NCBI RefSeq assembly: GCF_014201355.1
Contig: NZ_JACHEG010000006.1
Span: forward strand, 1 to 49,805
Length of the DNA: 49,805 bases
Reading direction: 5' to 3'
Origin: Aliirhizobium wenxiniae
GTDB lineage: Bacteria > Pseudomonadota > Alphaproteobacteria > Rhizobiales > Rhizobiaceae
A program made the translations under genes and the position numbers. Positions 40,410-48,901 of this stretch are shown piece after piece (position 1 is the first letter of the stretch; every line of letters starts with the position of its first letter). The notes under the pieces were generated by a model. That model was not told where the DNA came from. It worked only from the letters and a program-made list of their open reading frames with translations, and made no database searches.

Positions 40410-40437
40410 GGCGAGGTTAGTCTTTGGCTACCTCGCC
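40410..40437 (+). terminator. Hairpin after htpG
   Basis: GGCGAGG (40410-40416) pairs with CCTCGCC (40431-40437), with additional TAG/CTA pairing inside. It begins 8 bases after the htpG stop. An A-rich rather than T-rich tail follows, so termination strength is uncertain. Confidence 0.5.
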
Positions 40438-40600
40438 AGAAAACCTGGGCAGAGGAGGTGGATCACGCGTTCGCTGAAAATTTCGTAATGGACAGCGAAC
40501 TCCAAAAGTTTTGTCGGCCACTCTAATCCTGCCTTTTTTCTTTAGAGAAATGGATTATGAGTGGCCGCTCCATTAGTTGATTCTCATGAGGATGAATGTC

Positions 40601-40897
40601 GTGGTCGCAAAAGACACGCTTGAACACCATACGAAGCTACTGTCAGCACTCGCCAACAGCAAGCGTCTCCAGATTATGCGAATCATTTCCGAACGCGAGG
40701 TTGGCGTGGGCGATCTTGCTGAAAGAGTCGGGCTTAGCCAGTCGGCGCTCTCTCAACATCTGGCGCGACTGAGACACGACAAGTTGGTAGCAACGCGGAG
40801 AGATGCCCAGAACGTCTACTATTCGACAGACCATCCAGGTGTTCGAAAGATTTTAGAAAGCCTGCAGTCAATCGAACTGAGCGCCAAGGACCATTGA
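40601..40897 (+). CDS. ArsR family regulator (NolR-like)
   Basis: This regulator of about 98 residues shows LLSALANSKRLQIMRII, GDLAERVGLSQSALSQHLARLR and the wing LVATRRDAQNVYYSTD. The recognition helix and RRDAQ wing are those of NolR-type ArsR regulators. It contains no cysteine metal site. GTG 40601 with GAGG 9 bases upstream fits best; ATGs at 40586 and 40592 lack spacing for a ribosome binding site. It is a paralogue of the 31115 gene, with most wing and recognition residues shared. Confidence 0.9.
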   Translation: MVAKDTLEHHTKLLSALANSKRLQIMRIISEREVGVGDLAERVGLSQSALSQHLARLRHDKLVATRRDAQNVYYSTDHPGVRKILESLQSIELSAKDH

Positions 40898-40926
40898 GCC
40901 TCCAAACTTACCTGGCTCAGTCGGAC

Positions 40927-41337
40927 CTAGTGTGAGTAATGTCTCGGCGTTGTCTGAACGTATGTTGGCACGACAATTCCCACGTAACGCACGATATCTC
41001 CTTCCTGGTTTCGGAAGCCACGGCCAAAACCGGTGACGAAAACGTAGCTTCCTTCAGTGTTCATGACCCGGTAGGTCTCCTGCTGTGGCCGATCCGCTAC
41101 GATGCTGTCGCGGATCGTCTTTGCCAATCGAGGTCTATCTTCTGAGTGAACACGGTCTAGGTACGTCTCGATAGGCAATCCTTGCGACGATACGGCTGGA
41201 TCCAGTCCGAAAAGGTCCGCAAGCGCGCCATCCGCGTAAAGTACGTTTTCGGGAACGTCCCATGTGAAGAAGCCGACTTCGGGTGGAGCTTCACCGGTCG
41301 TCTGAGCTACATATAAGACTTCGTTCAGACTGCGCAT
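40927..41337 (-). CDS. PAS-only protein
   Basis: This 136-residue protein consists of one PAS_3-type fold: VGFFTWDVPENVLYADGALADLFGLDP, YLDRVHSEDRPRLAKTI, YRVMNTEGSYVFVTGFGRG and RYVGIVV. It has no kinase, GGDEF or DNA-binding part. ATG 41337 begins close to the first strand. Stand-alone PAS proteins of this kind may act as sensors that bind partner kinases in trans. The many kinases here make that plausible but untested. Confidence 0.8.
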   Translation of the reverse strand: MRSLNEVLYVAQTTGEAPPEVGFFTWDVPENVLYADGALADLFGLDPAVSSQGLPIETYLDRVHSEDRPRLAKTIRDSIVADRPQQETYRVMNTEGSYVFVTGFGRGFRNQEGDIVRYVGIVVPTYVQTTPRHYSH

Positions 41338-42042
41338 TTGTATTCCAGGCCAAATTCGATAATTGAATTTTAGAAATGCCGCACTCAACTTCAAGTGCAA
41401 TTTGTCCCCGTCTCCAGATATTTGGCGTACCTTTGTTTGGTCAAAGGGCCAGTACTTCCACCAATCTGCGCGCAGAGACCCGCGAGGTGACCTGATCGGG
41501 GTGTCAAGTTAGCGCGATACACGAGAGACGTCTGGGAGGCGTCGGTGAGCCAACGCGGACACCCGAAGCGTATCGAATTGTCGCGATTCGAAGAAGCTCA
41601 TTTGTGCGTACACGCAATGAGTGGCCGGTCGGCTTTTCTGCTGTTGAGCATCTCAAAGGGTCCAGCGACTGTTTACCTATCGTTGGCAGTCCAACCGCTG
41701 CTTTATTAAGAGGTCATGGCCTTTTCGAGTGACGTAGAAGAGTGTTGCGGGTTCCTTCATACTCAACCTTTGCAAGAGGCCAATCGGCTTGCGGGTGGTG
41801 TCAACTGCACCCACAGCGACGAGAGAGGATATGGCGTCGGCCACTGCTTGCTCCCCTGCTGACGATCATGTCATCAGCTCTTGCCATGAGAGTGGCGAGT
41901 AACGGAACCTCTCCCCGCGATGGATGACAGCCGTGCGTCGATCCGGATGACCCGGCTGCATCATTCCAGTAGGCGAAGTTCCAGGTCGGACAAGGTCTTG
42001 CACGGTACTCCTTTTGCCGCCATCTCATCTGTCAAACTCAAT
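41338..42042. other. Long stretch without a confident gene
   Basis: About 700 bases lack a clear gene. The best candidate is a plus-strand frame 41716-41862 (48 residues, ATG behind AAGAGGT, with five Cys spread through it), which has no recognisable family and may be chance. On the minus strand, 41961-42040 continues a short open frame ending DLELRLLE. No repeat, insertion-sequence end or strong hairpin was found. Confidence 0.3.
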
Positions 42043-42348
42043 TCAATCACCGCCGGCCTTCGTGTGCCGGTTCTTCCCTCGCAATAGCTGCATATCATGC
42101 GCAACGATTCTGTTCTCGGCGACCTCGATCCACATGATCTTGTTGCCGAGTTGGATCTCGCATTTGGTCTTTTCCTTCCCGTCAGCGAGCTGCGCAAAAC
42201 CCGATGTCTTGATGATCCCCAGACCGAGGTAGCGCAGGAATTCATCCTTGGTCAGACTGAATTGCTCGTAAATTCGTTGAGCCTGAGGCTCGTTTCCAGC
42301 GAATGCGTAAAAGGCTTCTAGAGCCCCACTCTTATTGAATCTGAACAT
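42043..42348 (-). CDS. Hypothetical protein, 101 residues
   Basis: ATG 42348 opens MFRFNKSGALEAFYAFAGN, followed by helical QRIYEQFSLTKDEFLRYLGLG and beta strands (KCEIQLGNKIMWIEVAENRIV), then a basic tail. The layout is that of a compact alpha+beta protein and the composition is coding-like. The ribosome binding site is weak. I do not recognise the family. It is isolated between non-coding stretches. Confidence 0.55.
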   Translation of the reverse strand: MFRFNKSGALEAFYAFAGNEPQAQRIYEQFSLTKDEFLRYLGLGIIKTSGFAQLADGKEKTKCEIQLGNKIMWIEVAENRIVAHDMQLLRGKNRHTKAGGD

Positions 42349-42648
42349 TCGTAACCCAAGACAAGCTTCGTCATCGACCAAATTGCCGTTGTCCTACGCA
42401 GGCACAAGTGGAGAAACGGAAAGATCGCAATTCTGCTCGACGAAACCCCGCCAAAACAAATATCGTGACGCGCTATATTAGAAGGTTGATGGCTGGGGTA
42501 GCCGCAGATGCAGAGAGATCTAAGCAGCTCGAAAACTTGATCGAGCACTGTAACGATAGTGACACACCGTAGCAGTCCGACGCGCCTACCAGCGGATCCG
42601 CACAGGCTGGCAGAAAGAACTGCGCAGACACATGCCACGCTGCCGACT

Positions 42649-42805
42649 TTACCCTTTCAGCTTCGGCTTAAAGTTCACGAGGAGAGATTTCAGCTCCACC
42701 TCCCGAACGCGGCGGGCTGCCTCGTCTGTTGATACCCAAGCGATCCGACGCTGTCCGCGTTCCTTGTAGTCCTCCACGAGGTCTTGGACGTCGATCTGAA
42801 ACACC
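42649..42805 (-). pseudogene. NUDIX hydrolase, C-terminal fragment
   Basis: About 50 C-terminal residues of a NUDIX hydrolase of the diphosphoinositol polyphosphate phosphohydrolase-like group can be read: VFQIDVQDLVEDYKERGQRR, then AWVSTDEAARRVREVELKSLL. The NUDIX box (G-x5-E-x7-REUxEExGU) is missing. The fragment begins abruptly near 42805, next to an FAD-reductase fragment. Confidence 0.6.
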
Positions 42806-42826
42806 TCTACGACACACGGGGCGACG

Positions 42827-42944
42827 TCAGCCGATCATCGTGATAGGCCGCGTATCCTTCAATGCCCGAAGTTTCGCCGCAAGCGCAAAGCCCGCCTGCC
42901 CTGCCCCGACGATTACCAGCCTGCCTGTCACTTGCTTGCTCCAT
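42827..42944 (-). pseudogene. FAD-dependent reductase, N-terminal fragment
   Basis: From ATG 42944 (AGGA just upstream) the first 38 residues of a pyridine nucleotide-disulfide/rubredoxin-reductase-like flavoprotein are intact: TGRLVIVGAGQAGFALAAKL with the FAD-binding G-x-G-x-x-G. A TGA at 42827-42829 ends it. It lies 3' of a middle fragment of the same kind of enzyme, the wrong order for a single gene, so two copies or a rearrangement are involved. Confidence 0.65.
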
Positions 42945-43024
42945 TCCTGTTCGACCGCCAAGAGATAGCACCTCGAACGGCCGCAAAGGCGTATCGTCGC
43001 GACGCGTGGGCGCGGGCCGAAGAC

Positions 43025-43330
43025 CTAGCACAGCCAGATCCTTTGCCTTTGCTCGGTCGTTCGGGGTGACACCTATGCCGACGATGACGAAATCCACATC
43101 GATGACCGTGCCATCGGAAAGTTCGGCGGCACGTACTTGGTCATCCTCGCCGATCAGGCGGGTAAGGCCGGTCTTTTCGCGAATCACGACACCGCGCTCT
43201 TTATGTATCGCGCGCATGATGTCTGCAGTCTCCTTCGAGGCAACACGGGCGAGGATACGGTCGGCCATTTCGATCAGCGTCACGTCGAGACCGAGATGGC
43301 GTGCAACGGCCGCCGCTTCCAGCCCGATAC
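43025..43330 (-). pseudogene. FAD-dependent reductase, middle fragment
   Basis: This is the NAD-binding middle of a ferredoxin/rubredoxin reductase-type flavoprotein: IGLEAAAVARHLGLDVTLIE, ASKETADIMRAIHKERGVVI and the strand VDFVIVGIGVTPND. Neither its N-terminal FAD motif nor its C-terminal domain is attached. It is joined upstream to a truncated cyclodeaminase in a different frame. Confidence 0.7.
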
Positions 43331-43632
43331 GCCTCAGTGAGGGCATTCCGACGGATGGAGCCGTCGGCATTCTCCCGGAAGGTTTTAATCAGCGTCTGTG
43401 CGGCCACTCGGTCATGCTCCGTTGCGTCGTTGAGACAAGCAGCCAATGAATCCAGTTGTTCAATAAGCAAGTCATCGTCCGATCCGTGCTTGCGCGTCAC
43501 CGCGAAAGCCATTCGTACCATAGCTATGCCAAATCGCGCTGCGAGCAGCGATGCCGAACTGCCGCTGATCGATGGTTCGGCCCGTCCTACCAGCGAGAGC
43601 AGTTCTTCTAGGGGCGTTTCTTGCAACGTCAT
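43330..43632 (-). pseudogene. Cyclodeaminase/cyclohydrolase (FTCD_C) N-terminal fragment
   Basis: ATG 43632 opens a formiminotransferase-cyclodeaminase C-domain-type protein: PLEELLSLVGRAEPSISGSS, ASLLAARFGIAMVRMAFAVT, and DATEHDRVAAQTLIKTFREN. About 90 of roughly 200 residues remain, then the sequence fuses out of frame to the flavoprotein fragment near 43330-43345. Such proteins act in one-carbon folate metabolism (methenyl-tetrahydrofolate). Not expected to be active. Confidence 0.65.
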
Positions 43633-43688
43633 GTTCTCTGTCTCGCCTTATGGGCCATGCCCTCAACAGTAACTGAAAACCTGCATGG

Positions 43689-43952
43689 TCAACTCTGCGC
43701 CCCGGCTCGCAACTTCCGTATCAGAATATAACCGGAGAGGCAGAAGCAGATCGAGTTGGTAAGGATGATGGGCCACTCGGTCTTAAAAATGCCGAAGGCA
43801 GACCAGAGGGCGAAGCCGATGACCGTGAGCGTGTACATTCGACCCGAGATAGCGGCCGTATCGCCGGTCCTGACGACCTTCCAGACTTGTGGCACGAAAC
43901 TGGTTACGGAGCAAAGGGATGCCAGGTAGCCTACCAGCAGCACTATATCCAT
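43689..43952 (-). CDS. SemiSWEET sugar transporter
   Basis: This 87-residue protein has three membrane helices: IVLLVGYLASLCSVTSFVPQVW, MYTLTVIGFALWSAFGIF and IILTNSICFCLSGYILI. The PQ motif in helix 1 (SFVPQVWKVV) and TGDTAAIS on the first loop are those of bacterial SemiSWEETs, which dimerise to move sugars across the inner membrane. It is complete and intact, and flanked on both sides by gene remnants. The substrate is unknown. Confidence 0.9.
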   Translation of the reverse strand: MDIVLLVGYLASLCSVTSFVPQVWKVVRTGDTAAISGRMYTLTVIGFALWSAFGIFKTEWPIILTNSICFCLSGYILIRKLRAGAQS

Positions 43953-44185
43953 GAGTAGTCCTTATCGTCGAATGCGTGGCTTTGATGTCCTGTCGATCGC
44001 TGGCATGACCACTGATGCCACTAACTTCAGAAATGCCGACTGGTATCGCGACACGTTGTGAATGTAGAACTCATCGATCCGGTAGGACTTCACCTGTCGA
44101 TGCTGTCTTTAACCGGCGGTGAGGTCATCAGTTCCTGGAACCGCTCGCATTGCTCTTGGTTCTGTCCCTAAAATGGAGATGTGAC

Positions 44186-44410
44186 ATGCGGAACGACAAT
44201 CACGAAACAGGTGTGATGAGCAGCATTCTGACAGAGCTAGGTGTTCTTCCTCCGGAGGGCAGCGGCCAGGAACCAATGACGGTAGAACAGCAAGAAATCA
44301 TCGCGGCTTATCGGACCGGCCGGATGACAGAAGAGCAATTTCAGGAACACCTGTCCGACGATCCTGAACTGGCAAATTATCTTACGCAAACGAACTCCGC
44401 GCATCCGTGA
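44186..44410 (+). CDS. Small acidic hypothetical protein, 74 residues
   Basis: ATG 44186 follows GGAG. The product is acidic and helical: SSILTELGVLPPEGSG, then VEQQEIIAAYRTGRMTEEQF and LSDDPELANYL. The last two helices have the look of an antitoxin-VbhA-like or short helical-bundle domain (IIAAYRTGRMT), but no partner gene is adjacent. I do not assign a function. Confidence 0.55.
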   Translation: MRNDNHETGVMSSILTELGVLPPEGSGQEPMTVEQQEIIAAYRTGRMTEEQFQEHLSDDPELANYLTQTNSAHP

Positions 44411-44456
44411 CCGTCGGTCATAACAACCTGTCTTTCAAACCGCTGTCGTCTCTCAA

Positions 44457-44830
44457 TCATACGTTTCTGCTTGTACGTGGGGTGAGGACAAGTAGATAAT
44501 GCTCTTGCGTTTCTTCTTCAGGCAGTTTCCCGCCACAGTGTGCCCATTGCAGACGGCGTTCGTCGCTGTAAAGGATCGACGACCATCGACGGACCTGGTG
44601 GACCATCTTGGCCGACTCGACCGGATAGCCTTTCACATCTCCATATTTTGACACAGCACGCGGTAGATCGTGGTTTCCCCAAAAAAGGGAATTCCAGCCA
44701 TCGTTCGCGAGGGCATATTGCCACTTGCTGAGCGTTGACTTCAATTTGACAAGATCGAATGGTCGCGATCGCCATTTCCAGTAGACCTCGTGCCATTGCT
44801 GCGTGACTGTTCGAACTGGAACACCATCGA
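44457..44830 (-). pseudogene. GH13 alpha-glucosidase fragment
   Basis: The recognisable core is WRSRPFDLVKLKSTLSKWQ followed by GWNSLFWGNHDLPRAVSKYG, the conserved region IV (NHD) of GH13 oligo-1,6-/alpha-glucosidases, and VESAKM. Catalytic regions I-III upstream and the C-terminal domain are missing; the tail beyond VESAKM is unrelated. It lies head to head with another GH13 pseudogene whose reading begins about 50 bases away. Confidence 0.75.
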
Positions 44831-44879
44831 TGGTTCGTGCCGGTCCCGGCCGGAATAGAGAAGGGCGGAGCCCGGCTGG

Positions 44880-46107
44880 TGTCCAGAAAACCACCTGGAC
44901 GAGAGACAAGACGTCGGGCGAATACTACTTCATCGCTTTTATGACTTCCAGCCGACCTCAACACCCCCAATCCCCACGTCCAGGCAGAAATCCTGAAGAT
45001 CATGGGGTTCTGGCTGCAACTCGGAGTGTCTGGTTTCCGGATGGATGCCTTCCGTTTGTGATTGCCGAGAAGGCGCAGAGGTGAAGAGGCCGAAGGAGCA
45101 GTTCGACATGCTTCGAACCTTTCGGGAGTTCCTTCAGCGGCGGATGGGAGACAGCATCATCCTGGCGGAGGCCAACGTCGTGCCAAAGGAGAGCCTGCAA
45201 TATTTCGGCGATGACGGCGACCGTATGCAGATGATGTTCAACTTCCATGTCAATCAGTCATTGTTCTACGCGCTGGCCAGCGCCGACACCCGTCCACTTA
45301 CAAAGGCGATGGATGCGACCAGAGAAAGACCACATACCGGTCAGTGGGGGATATTCCTGCGCAATCATGATGAGCTTGATCTTGGGCTCCTCAGCAAAAA
45401 CCAGCGCCAGCAGGTCTTTTCTGCGTTCGGGCCGGACAAGTCGATGCAGCTTTACGATCGTGGGATACGCCGTCGATTGGCGCCGATGCTGGGTGGAAAT
45501 GAACGGCGCCTCAAGCTTGCCTACAGTCTGATGTATTCGCTGCCCGGAACGCCGGTCCTGCATTACGGAGACGAGATCGGCATGGGCGACGATCTGTCAC
45601 TTCCGGAGCGCAATTGCGCGCGCACACCGATGCAGTGGTCGAACGAGCCACAAGGCGGATTTACGAAGGGTGACAAGCCTGTTCTGCCGGTGATCGAGAA
45701 AGGGCCCTACGGTTTTGAGCATCTTAACGTCGCCTTCCAGCGCCGCGATGCCCAGTCGATGCTGAACTGGGACCGAGCGAATGATCCGCATGCGCAAGGA
45801 GGCGCCAGAGATCGGTTGGGGAACATTCGAAGTCCTGGATTGCGGCGACACCGGGGTATTGGCGATGTGGTACGACTGGCGCAATAATGCCGTCGTCATC
45901 ATTCATAATTTTCACGACAAGCCGGTGGAGATCACATTCGATGCAGGCATCGGCGATGATGGGGACATTCTGATCGACATCGCGGACGGGACAAATAGCC
46001 ACGCGAGTGGCGGTAAGCACCACATGGTCTTGGAGCCCTGTGGATATCGGTGGTACCGAGCGGGTGGTCTGGATTACCTTCTGAACGAAGTGACGTTTAA
46101 GCTCTAA
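44880..46107 (+). pseudogene. Trehalose synthase/GH13 amylase-like, multiply frameshifted
   Basis: Pieces of one GH13 enzyme are spread over all three frames: WTRDKTSGEYYF, then (another frame) LPADLNTPNPHVQAEILKIM and LGVSGFRMDA (nucleophile region). A long frame follows (about 45070-45780: EQFDMLRTFREFL, IILAEANV, RNHDELDLGLL, LPGTPVLHYGDEIGMGDD), then a last frame (EVLDCGDTGVLAMWYDW to the end). The first 100 or so residues are absent. The motifs fit the trehalose synthase (maltose-trehalose interconversion) group or a close relative. At least three frame changes make it nonfunctional. Confidence 0.85.
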
Positions 46108-46146
46108 GAAAATTAGGTCAGGTACCAAACGGTAAAGTAGCTTATC

Positions 46147-46332
46147 TCACGCCTGGACGGCAAGCAAAACAGGTTCTCGGTACTTTGTCGCGTTGAAAAA
46201 GACAAAGCTCTCCTCGCTGCGAGCCAATAGCGTGTGGAAACAAGCTTTGCCGTCGGATGTCTCTTGCAGCAGCCGTTTTCTGACATTTTTCGGCCGGCCA
46301 GGCGCGCGGTAACGGATGGGCGGAACGCGCAC
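46147..46332 (-). CDS. Possible small protein, 61 residues
   Basis: A GTG-initiated frame carries a C-terminal half that looks coding (ACFHTLLARSEESFVFFN, then REPVLLAVQA) after a basic N-terminus. The start has no convincing ribosome binding site and two other minus frames overlap, so it may be the tail of a decayed gene. I do not recognise the family. Confidence 0.3.
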   Translation of the reverse strand: MRVPPIRYRAPGRPKNVRKRLLQETSDGKACFHTLLARSEESFVFFNATKYREPVLLAVQA

Positions 46333-46882
46333 GGTCCCTCAGCCCGGAGAGATCCGCGCGTTCGCTTTCCACGTACTACATGGCGTCCGCGGGAACCCTT
46401 CCCAACGACGGGTAGCTGGCGCGGGTACACCCCCGCTGACCGCGCCAGCACCTCATATGACGCCGATCGGATACCGCCACTTTTCCAGTTGCGCTGTCGC
46501 CTCGTACATCGGACCAGGGTGTGTTGTTCGGCGGCGGCACCTGCGCAACTTTCGGCCGGAAGCTGGCTTCGGGAGAAAGCCGATCAATTCATGCCGCGGA
46601 GGATTTGGCGGATCTCCAAGTCAGCTATTGCGGTCTGCCCTGCGGGACGACCTGTCAAAACCTCTAATGAAGCTGATCCCATGCGGCTTGAAAAGAACTT
46701 GTGCCCTCGCGGTTGGCGGCAATGGGCTTAAGTCTTTCGAATAGAAGTTGGTCTGGTCAGAGATTAGGCCTAAAGGCGTAACGATCGGCAAGAGGTTGGG
46801 CACAAAGTCCCACCAGGGAACTTGTTGGATAGCTTCTCCATTGGTTGGGCGAGGAACACCTCGGTCAAAAGGGAGAAAGCAG
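46333..46882. other. Stretch without a confident gene
   Basis: The only hint of coding is a plus-strand frame ending at TAA 46665-46667. Its last 47 residues (FGGGTCATFGRKLASGES to CGLPCGTTCQNL) look protein-like but have no clear start or family. No repeats or strong hairpins were seen. The promoter of the DUF1236 gene must lie in the right-hand part. Confidence 0.3.
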
Positions 46883-47278
46883 ATGAACAAGAAACAAGCC
46901 GTAGTTTTTGCCACCGCGATGTTCGTGGCAGGTGGTGCCATGGCACAGCAGTCCACGGTAAACGGCGCTGCCGGCGGCGCAGTGACGGGAGCAATTGTCG
47001 GCGGTCCGGTTGGTGCAGCTGTTGGCGGGGTTGTCGGCGCAGTCGCCGGAACCGCTATCGACCCACCGCCGGAACGCGTTGTAACTTACGTTCGTGAAGC
47101 TCCCATGCCCACCGATACCGTCGTTGTGCAGGAAAAGGTGGTCGTCGGTGAACCACTTCCATCGACTGTCGTCGTCCAGCAGGTTCCGGAAAATCCCAAT
47201 TATTCCTACGCCATCGTGAACAAGCAGCGCGTCATCGTCGAGCCTTCAAGCCGCAAGGTGATCCAGGTGATCAACTAA
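46883..47278 (+). CDS. DUF1236 family exported protein
   Basis: This 131-residue protein has a signal peptide (MNKKQAVVFATAMFVAGGAMA, cleavage after AMA). A glycine-zipper segment (GAAGGAVTGAIVGGPVGAAVG) follows, then the DUF1236 repeats: VTYVREAPMP, VVVGEPLPSTVVV, and YSYAIVNKQRVIVEPSSRKVIQVI. It is periplasmic or envelope-associated; function unknown. GGGAG lies about 9 bases before the ATG. Confidence 0.9.
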   Translation: MNKKQAVVFATAMFVAGGAMAQQSTVNGAAGGAVTGAIVGGPVGAAVGGVVGAVAGTAIDPPPERVVTYVREAPMPTDTVVVQEKVVVGEPLPSTVVVQQVPENPNYSYAIVNKQRVIVEPSSRKVIQVIN

Positions 47279-47347
47279 CCGGTCGGTTTGGCCAAGATGG
47301 TGTGGTGGATAGTATCTGCCACACCAATTTTCTTATGGAGGTGGAAG

Positions 47348-47500
47348 ATGAAGTCGCTTGTGGCAGGCATCCTCGTCATTATGGGTGGAATGGTTGTGGT
47401 GCTCATAGGCCTTAACGATCCCGTTAAGCAGCCACGGGTCGGCTTCATCCCCGAGGCCCCGGTGAGCGGCTCAAGCCTGTCCTCCGGATTAATCCGCTGA
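47348..47500 (+). CDS. Small single-pass membrane protein, 50 residues
   Basis: ATG 47348 follows GGAGGTGG. The first half is one hydrophobic helix (KSLVAGILVIMGGMVVVLIGL), and the rest is a short polar tail with proline. It could be a membrane micro-protein that partners the kinase encoded 50 bases downstream, but no family is recognised. The good ribosome binding site supports translation. Confidence 0.6.
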   Translation: MKSLVAGILVIMGGMVVVLIGLNDPVKQPRVGFIPEAPVSGSSLSSGLIR

Positions 47501-47551
47501 TCATATATGTAGGTCTTCCGATACGCGGATCTTGGAACTTGGAACGGACCG

Positions 47552-48901
47552 GTGACGTCAGCTCTAGATTTCTTGAACTCCCTTAGTCTCGCCAAGCAGT
47601 TTTTTCTGGCAGGTGGTATAGTTACCGCAATTGCCACGATCATCATCGGGCTTCATGTCACAGAGCAGATCGCACAGACGGTTACCCGGAATGCTGCCGC
47701 TACCACAGCTTTATATGTCGACAGCATTATCGCTCCGGTTCTGCCGGACCTGACCCGCGAGACGAAGCTTGATGAGTCCATAGAGCGGACGCTCGACGAA
47801 ACCCTGGGCCAGGGCGCGCTCGGAAAGCGGCTGGTCTCGTTTCGCCTATGGCGCAAGGACGGCATGATCCTGTATTCGAATGACAAGAAGCTTATGGGCC
47901 GTGTCGTACCTCCTGGCGAAAATCGGAAGCGGGCCTTCAATGGCGAACTTGTGGCGAAATTCGACGATGTCGATGATCCTGAAAGCACTGCAGAACGAGC
48001 GGTTGGTGAGCCTCTGCTTGAGATTTACAATCCAATCCTTCAGCCCTGGTCGGGCCAGGTTGTTGCCGTCACAGAGTTTTACGAAAGGGCGGGAGAGCTC
48101 GAGCGCAGCCTGACACGGGCGCGTTTTAGAAGCTGGGTCGTGACCATCACTGTAACGGCCGGTTTTTTCCTGATCCTCTCGGCAATCGTCCTGCGCGGAA
48201 GCCGAACCATAGAACGTCAGCTCCAGGAAAACCTCGATCTTACCCTCCGTGTCAAGAAAGGTTCTCAACGAGCGGTCGCCCTCAATGAAAAATTTCTCAG
48301 AAGGGTGGGCGCGGACCTGCACGATGGGCCAGCACAGCTGATGGCCTACGCTGCTCTACGCATGGATAGCGAACAGATCCTCAGCGACGACAGCAATAGA
48401 GCCACCCGCGAGGAAGAGATTGCGACAATCAAAGAGAGCCTGGACGAGGCTATACGCGATATCCGCATCATCTGCCGCGGCTTGATCTTACCTCACATCG
48501 AGACCTTGTCAGTCAGCGAAGCGGCCCGCCGGGCAGTCGAGCACTACCAATCACGTACAGGCGCATCGGTGGATAGTGCGATCGAGCCGTTGAATGACGA
48601 GATACCAGTGGCGGTGAAAATTTGTGTCTACAGATTCATTCAGGAAGGCCTAAATAACGGCTGGCGACATGCTGAGGGCAACGGGCAACGTGTTGACTTG
48701 AAGCTTCTTGGCAACGAAATCACGGTAGTCGTTCAAGATGCCGGCCAAGGTTTCAAAGCAGAAAACGCGTTTCTCGGCCTGGGGCTGTCAGGGTTACGTG
48801 AACGCGTCGAAAGCCTTGGCGGCAAATTCGAAATAAATTCGTCTTCTGCCGGAACTACTCTAACTATGTCCCTCAATATCCAAGATCCGATAGTGTCATG
48901 A
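47552..48901 (+). CDS. Membrane sensor histidine kinase, NarX/HisKA_3 type
   Basis: This 449-residue kinase has an N-terminal membrane helix (QFFLAGGIVTAIATIIIGL), a periplasmic sensor region of about 150 residues, and a second helix (WVVTITVTAGFFLILSAIVL). The HisKA_3 phosphoacceptor is in ADLHDGPAQLMAYAAL. The ATPase part shows FIQEGLNNGWRHA, VVVQDAGQGF and LGLSGLRERV. The start is GTG 47552. The periplasmic region (FRLWRKDGMILYSND) has the look of a Cache-type sensor. It overlaps the response regulator gene by 4 bases, so the two form a coupled pair. Confidence 0.92.
   Translation: MTSALDFLNSLSLAKQFFLAGGIVTAIATIIIGLHVTEQIAQTVTRNAAATTALYVDSIIAPVLPDLTRETKLDESIERTLDETLGQGALGKRLVSFRLWRKDGMILYSNDKKLMGRVVPPGENRKRAFNGELVAKFDDVDDPESTAERAVGEPLLEIYNPILQPWSGQVVAVTEFYERAGELERSLTRARFRSWVVTITVTAGFFLILSAIVLRGSRTIERQLQENLDLTLRVKKGSQRAVALNEKFLRRVGADLHDGPAQLMAYAALRMDSEQILSDDSNRATREEEIATIKESLDEAIRDIRIICRGLILPHIETLSVSEAARRAVEHYQSRTGASVDSAIEPLNDEIPVAVKICVYRFIQEGLNNGWRHAEGNGQRVDLKLLGNEITVVVQDAGQGFKAENAFLGLGLSGLRERVESLGGKFEINSSSAGTTLTMSLNIQDPIVS

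Noticed and set aside
41338..42042. Possible mobile-element insertion in the long gene-poor stretch
   Set aside because: No transposase motif, terminal inverted repeat or direct repeat could be found by reading.
42318..42638. Minus-strand frame of about 106 codons rich in Cys and Ser
   Set aside because: Composition is atypical, there is no ribosome binding site or domain, and it overlaps the better-supported gene start at 42348.
44186..44410. VbhA-type antitoxin of a Fic toxin system
   Set aside because: The helix pattern is only vaguely similar and no Fic domain gene (HPFx[D/E]GN motif) lies nearby.
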